64,000 nucleotides of DNA from Streptomyces sp. SKN60 (GTDB taxonomy: Bacteria; Actinomycetota; Actinomycetes; Streptomycetales; Streptomycetaceae): positions 1 to 64,000 of the forward strand of contig NZ_JAHTMW010000014.1 of NCBI RefSeq assembly GCF_026236535.1. Direction: 5' to 3'. The notes beneath the pieces are model-generated. The model did not search any database, was not told where the DNA came from, and saw nothing but the letters and a program-made list of their open reading frames with translations. Both the position numbers and the translations under genes were made by a program. This document shows positions 18,002-25,616 of this stretch, piece by piece; the stretch's first letter is position 1; each line of letters opens with the position of its first letter.

Positions 18002-18730
18002 CTATTCGGGGGTGGCTTCGAGGGCGTGCTCGACCATCGCGAGGAGCGTCTCGACCACGCTGTACCGCTTGCGCGCGTCCATGATCAGGACCGGCACGTG
18101 CTCGCCGATGGTCAGTGCGTCCCGGACATCCGGGACCTCGAAACGCTCGGTGCCCTCGAAGTGGTTGACGGCGACGATGTACGGCAGTCCGCAGCTCTCG
18201 AAGTAGTCGAGCGCCGGGAAGCAGTCGGTGAGGCGCCGCGTGTCGGCCATGACGATCGCGCCGATCGCGCCGCGCACCAGGTCGTCCCACATGAACCAGA
18301 AGCGCTGCTGCCCGGGCGTGCCGAAGACGTAAAGCACCAGGTCGTCGTCGAGGGTGATCCGCCCGAAGTCCATCGCGACGGTCGTGGTCAGCTTGTCCGG
18401 CGTGGCGGTGAGGTCGTCGGTCTCCTCGCTCGCCTGCGTCATCAGCGCCTCGGTCTGGAGCGGGGTGATCTCCGAGACCGCGCGGACGAAGGTGGTCTTG
18501 CCGACGCCGAAGCCGCCCGCGACGACGACCTTGGTCGCGATCGGGGCGCGGGTGTGGTCCAGCTGCCAGTCCCGGGCGCCCTCTTCGGGATCGGGATCGG
18601 GTTCGGGCTCGGCCGCGCGTTCAGGCTCGTGTTCGGGCTCGGCCGCCGTGGGCTGGGCGGGGATGCCGGTGAGCACCGGCGCTTCGGTTTCGTCGGAGAC
18701 GGAAGTCGCCTCAGAGACGGCGGAGTCCAC
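18002..18730 (-). CDS. cvnD: Conservon GTPase CvnD
   Basis: This 242-residue Ras-like/MglA-like GTPase is the fourth gene of a conservon. After an acidic Pro/Glu-rich N-terminal extension (residues 1-60) comes the P-loop GGFGVGKTT at about 72-80, a switch region DFGRI, the G3-like GTPGQQRFWFMW and a VNHF element replacing the usual NKxD. The start is GTG 18730 and the gene overlaps cvnC by 20 bases. In conservons CvnA, B, C and D assemble at the membrane into a complex likened to eukaryotic G-protein-coupled receptors and influence development or secondary metabolism. The nucleotide-binding role is firm from the motif; the biological output is not known. Confidence 0.92.
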   Translation of the reverse strand: MDSAVSEATSVSDETEAPVLTGIPAQPTAAEPEHEPERAAEPEPDPDPEEGARDWQLDHTRAPIATKVVVAGGFGVGKTTFVRAVSEITPLQTEALMTQASEETDDLTATPDKLTTTVAMDFGRITLDDDLVLYVFGTPGQQRFWFMWDDLVRGAIGAIVMADTRRLTDCFPALDYFESCGLPYIVAVNHFEGTERFEVPDVRDALTIGEHVPVLIMDARKRYSVVETLLAMVEHALEATPE

Positions 18731-19124
18731 TCAGCACCCTTTCGAGCAGCGCGCGGTCGGGCTGGCCGGTGCCGTGACCGGTCCCGTACACACGGATCTT
18801 TCCCTGGTCGGCCAGGTCGCTGAGCAGCACCCGGACGACACCCAACGGCATCTTCAGAAGCGCCGATATCTCGGCCACCGTCCGCATCCGGCGGCAGATC
18901 TCGACGATGGCCCGCATCTCCGGCATCAGACCGCGCGCGGCCTTCCCGCCGTCAGTGAGAGCCTTCCGTCCCGGCGCGGCCTCCAAGGCCGCCACGAAGG
19001 TCTCCACGAGGAGGACGTGGCCGAAGCGGGTGCGGCCGCCGGTGAGCGAGTAGGGGCGGACCCGGGAGGGGCGGCGCCCCTCCCCGCGTATCGGCAGCCG
19101 GTGGGTGTGCGACGCGGCGGTCAC
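18711..19124 (-). CDS. cvnC: Conservon DUF742 protein CvnC
   Basis: This 137-residue DUF742 protein starts at GTG 19124, within a GTGA overlap with the end of cvnB, so translation is coupled. It has an N-terminal basic stretch with RVRPYSLTGGRT, a signature of the family, and a winged-helix-like region (EICRRMRTVAEISALLKMPLG, then VRVLLSDLADQG). In characterised conservons CvnC bridges the other components. It overlaps cvnD by 20 bases and has no separate promoter. Confidence 0.92.
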   Translation of the reverse strand: MTAASHTHRLPIRGEGRRPSRVRPYSLTGGRTRFGHVLLVETFVAALEAAPGRKALTDGGKAARGLMPEMRAIVEICRRMRTVAEISALLKMPLGVVRVLLSDLADQGKIRVYGTGHGTGQPDRALLERVLSGLRRL

Positions 19125-19615
19125 TGTGCGCTCTCCATGGACCGGGCGGACTTGGCCAGTTCGCTGCGGAGCTCAGGGGTGAGGACGTGGCCGGCGCGGC
19201 CCACGAAGAGCGCCATGTGGTACGCGATGACGCTCATGTCGCAGTCGGGCGTGGCGTGCACGCCGAGCAGCGAGCCGTCGCTGATCGACATGACGAAGAC
19301 GCTGCCCTCCTCCATCGCGACCATGGTCTGCTTGACCCCGCCGCCGTCCATCAGCCGGGCGGCGCCGATGGTGAGGCTGCCGATGCCCGAGACGATGGTG
19401 GCGAGGTCGGCGCTGGAGCCGCGCGGCCCGTCGGCCCGGTCGGCCGCCTCGGGCGCCCCGGTCGGGACGTCCGGGTCCGACGACAGCAGGAGCAGGCCGT
19501 CGGAGGAAACCACGGCGACGGAGCGGACGCCCGGCACCTCCTCGACCAGGTTGCCCAGCAGCCACTGCAGGTTGCGGGCCTCGCTGCTCAGTCCGAATGT
19601 TCCGGTCGCAGTCAA
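19121..19615 (-). CDS. cvnB: Conservon roadblock/LC7 protein CvnB
   Basis: This 164-residue roadblock/LC7-domain protein (about residues 15-135) is the family that acts as dimeric partner or regulator of Ras-like GTPases, here presumably CvnD. Visible hallmarks are the NLQWLLGNLVEEVPGVRSV start of the domain and the SSDGLLL strand. The start is TTG 19615, overlapping the TGA of cvnA as TTGA. An insert rich in Ala, Asp and Gly (about residues 50-68) lengthens one loop. Gene order and overlaps place it in the cvnABCD operon. Confidence 0.92.
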   Translation of the reverse strand: MTATGTFGLSSEARNLQWLLGNLVEEVPGVRSVAVVSSDGLLLLSSDPDVPTGAPEAADRADGPRGSSADLATIVSGIGSLTIGAARLMDGGGVKQTMVAMEEGSVFVMSISDGSLLGVHATPDCDMSVIAYHMALFVGRAGHVLTPELRSELAKSARSMESAQ

Positions 19616-22497
19616 CTGCGTGCCTCCTCGACTGTGTCCCCCGTCTTCTCCTCGGTACGGCTTGCGTCAGCGGCGCGGATCTCGGCCGCGACGTCGCGGC
19701 GGCCGTTCTCGGCTCCTCGCTGGAAGCCGCCCAGGCGCCTGCGCAGCGCCTCGGCGTCCACGCCGCCGCGTCGTATCGGCGCGGTGGGGGCACCGGCCTG
19801 ACGCACTATCCGCGGGGTGCGCTTGGGCAGTCCTTTGTCGGTGACCCGCTCCCACTGCCCGGAGCGCGGGCCGGACACGAGGTCGGCCTCGGGCTCGGCC
19901 TCGGGCGCGTACGCGACCTCCGGCTCCGGCGCCGGGAGCTCCTCGGTGGCGCGCTCGTGCGCGTCGGGCTCGGCCGGCGGGTCGGGCAGGCGCACCTGGA
20001 GCGTGGTCTCGGACACGGACTCGCCGAGTCCGAGGGTCTGTACAGGCTCCTGTACGCGTACGGGTACGGGCTCGGGCGCGGGCTCGGCGGCCGGAAGCGG
20101 CGGCTCCGCCTCCACCCGCGCGATGGCCCGCTCCGCCGCCTCGACCAGCGGGTCGCGGTGCGAGGGCAGGGTGTTGGAGTTCGCCTCGGCGACCGAGCCC
20201 GGCAGGGTCAGTACGGGCACGTGGCCGCCCGCCGCCAGGGTGACGGTCGGCGGGACGGTGGCCGGCGGGGCGGAGGGCAGCAGCGGCAGCGGGAGCACCA
20301 CGACGGCGGTCGTGCCGCCCTGGGTGTGCTCGCGCAGCTCGACCCGTACGCCGTGGCGCTCGGCGAGCAGCGCGGTGACCCGGATGCCCAGGCCCTCGCC
20401 GTCCGCGCCGGTGCCGGCCGGGTCGCCGGGGTCGGCGAGCCGGGCGTTGAGCTCGGCGGTCCGGTTGGCGGAGATGCCGATGCCCCCGTCCTGGACGGAG
20501 AGCATGACCTCGCCGGATTCCAGGAGCCAGCCGGACAGCTGGACCTGGGTGTCGGGCGGCGAGAAGGAGGTGGCGTTCTCCAGGAGTTCGGCGATCAGGT
20601 GGCTGAGGTCGTCCGCGGCGAAGCCGGCCACCTGGGCGTGCGGCGGCAGCGACTGGATGCTGACCCGCTCGTAACGCTCGATCTCGCTCACGGCGGCGCG
20701 CAGCACGTCGACCAGCGGCACCGGGCCGGGGTGGCCGTGGTGGTGCTCGTGCCCGGCGAGGACGAGCAGGTTCTCGCTGTGGCGGCGCATGACGGTCGCC
20801 ATGTGGTCGAGCTTGAAGAGGGTGGCCAGCCGGTCCGGGTCCTGCTCGCGCTCCTCCAGCTTCTCGATGACGCCGAGCTGCCGCTCGACCAGGCCGAGGC
20901 TGCGCAGCGAGAGGTTGACGAAGGTGTGCTGGACGGTGCCCCGCAGCCGCTGCAGCTCGGCGGTGAGCAGCGCGTTCTGCCCCTGGAGCTCGGCGCGCTG
21001 GGCGGCCAGCTCGGCGGCGACGGCCTCGCGGGCGCCGGCCAGTTCGGTGCGCTCGCCGTCGAGCCGCTCGACCCGGGCGGAGAGCTCGGCGAGCCGGCCC
21101 TGCAGGGTGTTGAGGGACCGTACGACCTGGGCGAACTCGTCGTTGCGCCCGGTGAAGCGGATCGGGCCGGCGTCGCCGTCCGGTACGGAGCCGGGCTCGG
21201 TCGCGGCGGCGAGCCGGGCGGCGCCGATGCGGAGCACGGCGAGCGGGCGGGTCATCGAGCGGGCGACGTAGGTGGCGATGCCGACGGCGACGAGCAGACA
21301 GCCGCCGAGGAACGCGATCCGGACCTCGAGCGCGGTGACGTCGTCGTCGCGGAGCGCGGAGAGGGCGTCGACGCGCTGGGTGGCGAGGGTGGACTCGACG
21401 CCGCGCATCTGCTCGATGCGGGCGGAGAGCGCGGCGTCCAGCTTGACCGGGTCGGTGTCGAGCTCGGACTCGGAGAGCTCGGGCCGGTCGGTGAGCTTGC
21501 CGAGGTAGCGCTCGGCGCTCTTGACGTCGGGGCCGGCGACGGTGGCGGCGAGGGAGTCGCGGGCCGGGGCGGCGGCGGCCTGGTCGAAGTCGGCGAGGGC
21601 GGCGAGTTCACGGACCCTGGCCTGCTGGGCGGCGGCGGTGAGCGCGTTGCGGGCGCGGTCGGCCTCCTCCGCGCCCTCGGGCTTGTCCGTGACGTAGGTG
21701 CCGGTGGCCGGGTCGTAGTGGGTCGTGCCGCCGGACTCGGGACGCGGGACGGCGAGTGCGGCGAGCAGCAGTCCACGCTCGGCGGAGGCCTGTTCGGTGG
21801 CGCGGCCGAGGGCGGCGGGGGCGCGCAGGGCCTCGGCGGCGCGGGCCGGGGTGCGTTCGGCGAGCGCGTCGGCGAGGGCCTGGAGCTTGCCGATGACGTC
21901 GGTGTAGGCCTTGTGGGCCTCCAGGGCGGTGCCCTTGCCGGTGAGCGCGGTGCGCCGGACGGAGGGCAGGCCGGCCAGGTCGCGGCGGAGTTCGGCGGGG
22001 GCGGCGGCGCGGATCTCGTCGATCTGGCGGTCGACCCGGGCGGAGCGGGCGTCGGTGATCCGGCGCTTGTCCTTGGCGCTGCCGGTCTGCTCGTCGCGGC
22101 CGGCGGCGATGTAGGCGACGACCTCGTCGCGCTCGTCGGAGAGCGAGTGGGCGAGGGTGACGGCCTGGCGGTCGAGTTCGGCGAGGGCGACCAGGTCGAC
22201 CGACTCGTCGAGGTCGGCGGAGGCGGTGAGGACCATGGGGGCGCCGGCGGCGAGCACGGTGACGCCGACCAGGGCGACACCGGCGAAGAGCCGGCTGCGG
22301 ACGCGCTTGGCCCGGCCGGCCGGGGCCGTGGCGCCGGGGATCGTCGCACCGGGACCGGCCGTGGCACCGGGACCGGGGGGCGTGACGCCGGGGGCCGCGG
22401 GGGTCGCGGGCAGCCCGGGGTTCTGCGGGTCACCGGGGGTCTGGCTCCGCGTGCCGTTGTTGCTCCGAGGCCGCTTCTTCTGCACCGGTGCTCGCAT
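19612..22497 (-). CDS. cvnA: Conservon sensor kinase-like protein CvnA
   Basis: This 961-residue membrane sensor begins with a Pro/Gly/Ala-rich cytoplasmic segment (about 1-65). A first membrane helix (about 68-90) leads into a long helical extracytoplasmic domain of the nitrate/nitrite-sensing type, then a second membrane helix (about 385-408), HAMP and a coiled coil. A GHKL ATPase domain follows with N-box (AELLENATSFSPP), G1 (DGGIGI) and G2 (GEGLGIRV) motifs, and a Pro/Glu-rich C-terminal tail of about 200 residues ends the protein. As in other conservons no canonical phospho-acceptor H-box with HE-x-x-T/N-P is seen, and no response regulator follows. It is first in the operon cvnA-B-C-D-monooxygenase. 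The ribosome-binding site before ATG 22497 is weak. Confidence 0.92.
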   Translation of the reverse strand: MRAPVQKKRPRSNNGTRSQTPGDPQNPGLPATPAAPGVTPPGPGATAGPGATIPGATAPAGRAKRVRSRLFAGVALVGVTVLAAGAPMVLTASADLDESVDLVALAELDRQAVTLAHSLSDERDEVVAYIAAGRDEQTGSAKDKRRITDARSARVDRQIDEIRAAAPAELRRDLAGLPSVRRTALTGKGTALEAHKAYTDVIGKLQALADALAERTPARAAEALRAPAALGRATEQASAERGLLLAALAVPRPESGGTTHYDPATGTYVTDKPEGAEEADRARNALTAAAQQARVRELAALADFDQAAAAPARDSLAATVAGPDVKSAERYLGKLTDRPELSESELDTDPVKLDAALSARIEQMRGVESTLATQRVDALSALRDDDVTALEVRIAFLGGCLLVAVGIATYVARSMTRPLAVLRIGAARLAAATEPGSVPDGDAGPIRFTGRNDEFAQVVRSLNTLQGRLAELSARVERLDGERTELAGAREAVAAELAAQRAELQGQNALLTAELQRLRGTVQHTFVNLSLRSLGLVERQLGVIEKLEEREQDPDRLATLFKLDHMATVMRRHSENLLVLAGHEHHHGHPGPVPLVDVLRAAVSEIERYERVSIQSLPPHAQVAGFAADDLSHLIAELLENATSFSPPDTQVQLSGWLLESGEVMLSVQDGGIGISANRTAELNARLADPGDPAGTGADGEGLGIRVTALLAERHGVRVELREHTQGGTTAVVVLPLPLLPSAPPATVPPTVTLAAGGHVPVLTLPGSVAEANSNTLPSHRDPLVEAAERAIARVEAEPPLPAAEPAPEPVPVRVQEPVQTLGLGESVSETTLQVRLPDPPAEPDAHERATEELPAPEPEVAYAPEAEPEADLVSGPRSGQWERVTDKGLPKRTPRIVRQAGAPTAPIRRGGVDAEALRRRLGGFQRGAENGRRDVAAEIRAADASRTEEKTGDTVEEARS

Positions 22498-22880
22498 TCT
22501 TGACTCGTCCGCCCATGAAGCAGAGGTGACGACCGGTCACATGTAAGAGCCCCCACCCCTGGTGTGTCTTCCGACCATTTCAGCGGTTCTGGTCAGGGGT
22601 CTGGCATCGGCCGCTCCGCCACCCGAACGAGTGAACAACACTCCGTAGTTGGCGAACAACTCCCGCCCGCGGGTACGGGTGTGTCCGGCTTACCGCCGGT
22701 TGGATCTTCCGCGCGGGCTTTGGCAGGATGCCCGCCCGCAGCTTCCCGGAGCCTTCACTTCCGGGCCTCCGCCCCCGTCAGGTGCCTTTGGTACAGGCCA
22801 TTTTCGGGCGTCTGGAGGCGGCGTGAAGGAAGGATGCAGGCGGGTCGTCCGACGAGGCCGTGCGGGGCAGACTGTGGATC
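22498..22880. promoter_or_regulatory. Divergent intergenic region upstream of the conservon
   Basis: This 383-base region lies between divergent cvnA and a PP2C-like gene. It contains two exact copies of GAACAAC at 22633-22639 and 22654-22660, 21 bases apart (two helical turns on one face), and a short inverted repeat GTGAC/GTCAC (22526-22540) close to the cvnA start. These may be regulator sites. No convincing -10/-35 pair, RNA or small gene was recognised. Confidence 0.45.
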
Positions 22881-23663
22881 ATGCGCACGGAAGCGGTGAC
22901 CCTCCCCGGCAGTCCCGAACGCCCCAATGAGGACTGGGCGGCCGCAGCTCTGCCCGCCGCGGGGGCGGGTGGGACGGTCGTGGTCCTGGACGGGGTGACG
23001 CCCCCGGCGGGCGACGACGGTTGTGTGCACGGGGTGCCCTGGTTCACCGCTCGGCTGGGCGGCGCTTTGACGGAACTGTCCGCTTCACGGCGCGATCTGA
23101 CACTGTCCGGGATTCTCTCCTTGGCAATCCGGCGCACCGCGGACGCCCACCGGAACACCTGTGACCTTTCTCACGTCCGCACTCCGCAGGCGACGGTGGC
23201 CATGGCGCGCTGGGACGAGGCGACGGTGGAGCACCTGGTGCTGTCCGACGCGGCGCTGCTCCTCGCCGCCCCGGACGGCGCGGTACGGGCGGTGCTGGAC
23301 GACCGGCTCGACCGGGTGCCGGACGAGGTGCGCCGCTCCCTGGCGGCCACGGACCGGCTGCGCAACGCGGAGGGCGGCTTCTTCACGGCCGCCGCCGACC
23401 CCTCCGTCGCCGCCCGCGCGGTGACCGGGACGAGCCCGCGCTCGGCCGTACGGGCGCTGGCGGCGCTCAGCGACGGCGCGACCCGCTGGGTGGAGCTGTT
23501 CCGGGCCGGCGACTGGACGGACCTCTTCGCGGTCCTCGACAAGGAGGGCGCGTACGGGCTGCTGCGCCGGGTGCGGGCCCTGGAGACGGCGGACGCGGCG
23601 GCCGGCGGCGTACACCGCTGGAAGGTCCACGACGACGCGACGGTCGTCTACGCGGCTTTCTGA
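22881..23663 (+). CDS. PP2C-like phosphatase-family protein
   Basis: This 260-residue cytoplasmic protein resembles metal-dependent PP2C-type phosphatases. It has GSPERPNEDW near the N-terminus (the RxxNED-type motif), VVVLDGVTPP with the metal-binding Asp, a LVLSDAALLLA strand and the terminal HDDATVVY motif typical of the last conserved PP2C block. The start ATG 22881 was chosen over an upstream GTG that would add a poorly coding extension. It could act on a Ser/Thr phosphoprotein, but no kinase gene is adjacent. It is divergent from the conservon and convergent with a MarR gene. Confidence 0.75.
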   Translation: MRTEAVTLPGSPERPNEDWAAAALPAAGAGGTVVVLDGVTPPAGDDGCVHGVPWFTARLGGALTELSASRRDLTLSGILSLAIRRTADAHRNTCDLSHVRTPQATVAMARWDEATVEHLVLSDAALLLAAPDGAVRAVLDDRLDRVPDEVRRSLAATDRLRNAEGGFFTAAADPSVAARAVTGTSPRSAVRALAALSDGATRWVELFRAGDWTDLFAVLDKEGAYGLLRRVRALETADAAAGGVHRWKVHDDATVVYAAF

Positions 23664-23703
23664 CTGGTCCGGGACCACCCATGTGACCGCCGAGTGAGCC
23701 AAA

Positions 23704-23798
23704 GGGCGCGCCGGGGGAACAGCCCTGAGCGCGCGGAGCCTCCCGAGGCACGAGGGAGGCGAGCACGGTCGGGGCTGTGAGCCCGGCTCAAAGCGCCC
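23704..23798. terminator. Large branched hairpin between convergent genes
   Basis: Three nested sets of complementary arms are present: GGGCGC (23704-23709) with GCGCCC (23793-23798), ACAGCCC (23719-23725) with GGGCTGT (23772-23778) flanked by GCCGGG/GCCCGGC, and GCCTCCC (23738-23744) with GGGAGGC (23754-23760). Together they give a long imperfect stem-loop between a gene ending at 23663 and one ending at 23832, so it probably terminates both. The elaborate form suggests a dispersed repeat family. Confidence 0.65.
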
Positions 23799-23831
23799 GG
23801 AGGCGAGGGAGGCCAAACAAAGGGGGCACCC

Positions 23832-24317
23832 TCAGCCTTCGGCCGACCGTACGTTGAAGTGGTGGAGCAGCCGGGCCAGTTCCGCGACCTCGGCGCGGTC
23901 CCAGTCGGCGAGCTTGCGGACGTAGCGCTCGCGGCGGGCGTCCCGGACGTGGCGGAAGCGGCCCTGGCCCTCCTCGGTGAGCCGGACCAGGGAGGCGCGG
24001 CCGTCGGCGGGGTCGGGGTCGCGGGCGACCAGGCCGAGGTCCTCCAGGGCGCGCAGCTGGCGGCTCATCGTGGCCTTGCCGACGCCGAAGTAGCCCGCCA
24101 GGTCGGTGGCGCGCTGGGGTCCGGCGTCGTCGAGCCGGACGAAGAGTCCGTAGGCGGCGGGCTCCAGTTCGGGGTGGACCTCGCGGGCCATCTCGCCGGA
24201 CTGGGCGCGGGCGCGGCGCAGAAAGACCGCCAGTTCGCGTTCCAGGGCGAGGAATTCCTGGTCCACACCACTCCCGCTCTTGGGTCCGGCTTCACTCCCC
24301 GTACCGCTTACGTGCAC
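23832..24317 (-). CDS. MarR-family transcriptional regulator
   Basis: This 161-residue winged-helix regulator has the MarR core: a dimerisation helix (LERELAVFLRRARAQSGEMA), the recognition region (LAGYFGVGKATMSRQLRALE) and the wing (DPDPADGRASLVRLTEEGQ). The start is GTG 24317; a second candidate GTG 17 codons downstream after GGGAG would remove a Gly/Ser-rich extension. It is divergent from the GH25 muramidase gene and may control it or itself. A candidate palindromic operator lies in the gap. The ligand is unknown. Confidence 0.9.
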   Translation of the reverse strand: MHVSGTGSEAGPKSGSGVDQEFLALERELAVFLRRARAQSGEMAREVHPELEPAAYGLFVRLDDAGPQRATDLAGYFGVGKATMSRQLRALEDLGLVARDPDPADGRASLVRLTEEGQGRFRHVRDARRERYVRKLADWDRAEVAELARLLHHFNVRSAEG

Positions 24318-24346
24318 GTCAGCACCCCTCGCGCGCTTTCCGCTCG

Positions 24347-24390
24347 CTGAAAGTTTCTTACGCCGCCGGCCATCGCCGCAGCTCTTTCAG
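24347..24390. promoter_or_regulatory. Possible MarR operator region
   Basis: The segment contains GAAAGTTTC (about 24349-24357), a short palindrome, and the arms CTGAAAG (24347-24353) and CTTTCAG (24384-24390) as an inverted repeat with a 30-base spacer. It lies between the divergent marR-type gene and the muramidase gene, where a MarR autoregulatory site is expected. The role is inferred. Confidence 0.35.
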
Positions 24391-24566
24391 TATTTCGCAG
24401 GCGTAGACCAACGGCAGCCGCCGGGCCCTCTTCCGTCCGGCGGGTCTACGTGCGTAGCGTCGTCTCCGGCGACACTGCATGACATGTCCGCGCCAGCTTT
24501 GACGCGGGCAGCTCCGTCCTGGTTCCCCCGTCCTGGTTCCCCCGCCGAGCCCCTCGGAGGCACGCG

Positions 24567-25421
24567 ATGCGTGTGCACAGATCCGGAACGACCCTCGCCG
24601 GCGCCGCTCTCGCGGCCCTGACCCTCACCCTCCCCCTCGCTCTCTCCGGCACCGAGAGCGCCGCGCCGGACCCCGACGCCAAGACCCCCAAGGCCGCCAA
24701 GCAGGTCCCCGCCCGCGGCTCCGCCTACATGGGCATGGGCGTGATCGCCCACGACGGCCAGGGCACGGCGCCCGGCGGCATCTCGATCCAGGCCGTGCAG
24801 ACCGAGGGCGTGGACGTCTCCAGCCACCAGGGGAACGTCGCCTGGTCGACGCTGTGGAACAGCGGGGTGAAGTGGGCCTACGTCAAGGCGACGGAGGGCA
24901 CCTACTACAAGAACACCTACTTCGCGCAGCAGTACAACGGCTCGTACAACGTGGGCATGATCCGCGGCTCGTACCACTTCGCCACGCCGGACACCACGAC
25001 GGGCGCGGCGCAGGCCGACTACTTCGTGAACAACGGCGGCGGCTGGTCGAGGGACGGCAAGACGCTGCCCGGCGCGCTGGACATCGAGTGGAACCCGTAC
25101 GGCGCGACCTGCTACGGCAAGACGCAGTCGGGGATGGTCTCCTGGATCCGCGACTTCGTGAACCGCTACAAGTACCGGACCGGCCGCGACCCGGTGATCT
25201 ACACGGCCACCAGCTGGTGGAAGCAGTGCACCGGCAACTACGGCGGCTTCGCCACCACCAACCCGCTGTGGGTCGCGCGGTACGCCTCCGAGGTGGGCGA
25301 GCTCCCGGCCGGCTGGGGCTACTACACGATGTGGCAGTACACCTCGTCCGGCCCGACGGTCGGCGACCACAACCACTTCAACGGCGACCTCTCGCGGGTG
25401 CAGGCGCTCGCAAACGGCTGA
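24567..25421 (+). CDS. Secreted GH25 N-acetylmuramidase (lysozyme)
   Basis: This 284-residue exported enzyme has a signal peptide at about residues 1-32. The GH25 catalytic barrel begins at GVDVSSHQ with the family's conserved Asp83 and includes ALDIEWNP with the acidic pair Asp172/Glu174. These residues and the SYHFA strand match Chalaropsis-type lysozymes such as cellosyl, which cleave beta-1,4 bonds between N-acetylmuramic acid and N-acetylglucosamine, including O-acetylated wall. No separate wall-binding domain is present. The gene ends just before a strong terminator and is followed by a chitin-active LPMO gene, suggesting a region devoted to GlcNAc-polymer degradation. Confidence 0.93.
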   Translation: MRVHRSGTTLAGAALAALTLTLPLALSGTESAAPDPDAKTPKAAKQVPARGSAYMGMGVIAHDGQGTAPGGISIQAVQTEGVDVSSHQGNVAWSTLWNSGVKWAYVKATEGTYYKNTYFAQQYNGSYNVGMIRGSYHFATPDTTTGAAQADYFVNNGGGWSRDGKTLPGALDIEWNPYGATCYGKTQSGMVSWIRDFVNRYKYRTGRDPVIYTATSWWKQCTGNYGGFATTNPLWVARYASEVGELPAGWGYYTMWQYTSSGPTVGDHNHFNGDLSRVQALANG

Positions 25422-25434
25422 CGGAACCGTACGG

Positions 25435-25475
25435 CGGCGGGGTCCCGGGCGAGCGGCACGCCCGGGACCCCGCCG
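25435..25475 (+). terminator. Intrinsic terminator after the GH25 gene
   Basis: CGGCGGGGTCCCGGGCG (25435-25451) and its exact complement (25459-25475) form a 17-bp stem with a 7-base loop, starting 13 bases after the muramidase stop codon. It separates this gene from the LPMO gene. Confidence 0.92.
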
Positions 25476-25502
25476 TCGCGCGTTCGCGGCCACCTCTTGC
25501 CT

Positions 25503-25518
25503 ATTGGTATGGACCAAT
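25503..25518. promoter_or_regulatory. Putative DasR-responsive element (dre)
   Basis: ATTGGTATGGACCAAT is a near-palindrome that matches 12 of 16 positions of the DasR consensus ACTGGTCTAGACCAGT. It lies 99 bases before the LPMO start codon. DasR, the GlcNAc-responsive GntR regulator of Streptomyces, is known to control chitin-degradation genes through such sites. The match is seen here; binding is inferred. Confidence 0.65.
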
Positions 25519-25616
25519 GCGACCCTCTTGGCGGCGCCACCGGGAGACCGCAACTCCCATGAGCCGCACGTGTGTTGCTCGACCCGTCCTCCCCACGCAC
25601 GAGAGAGAGCCCCCGC

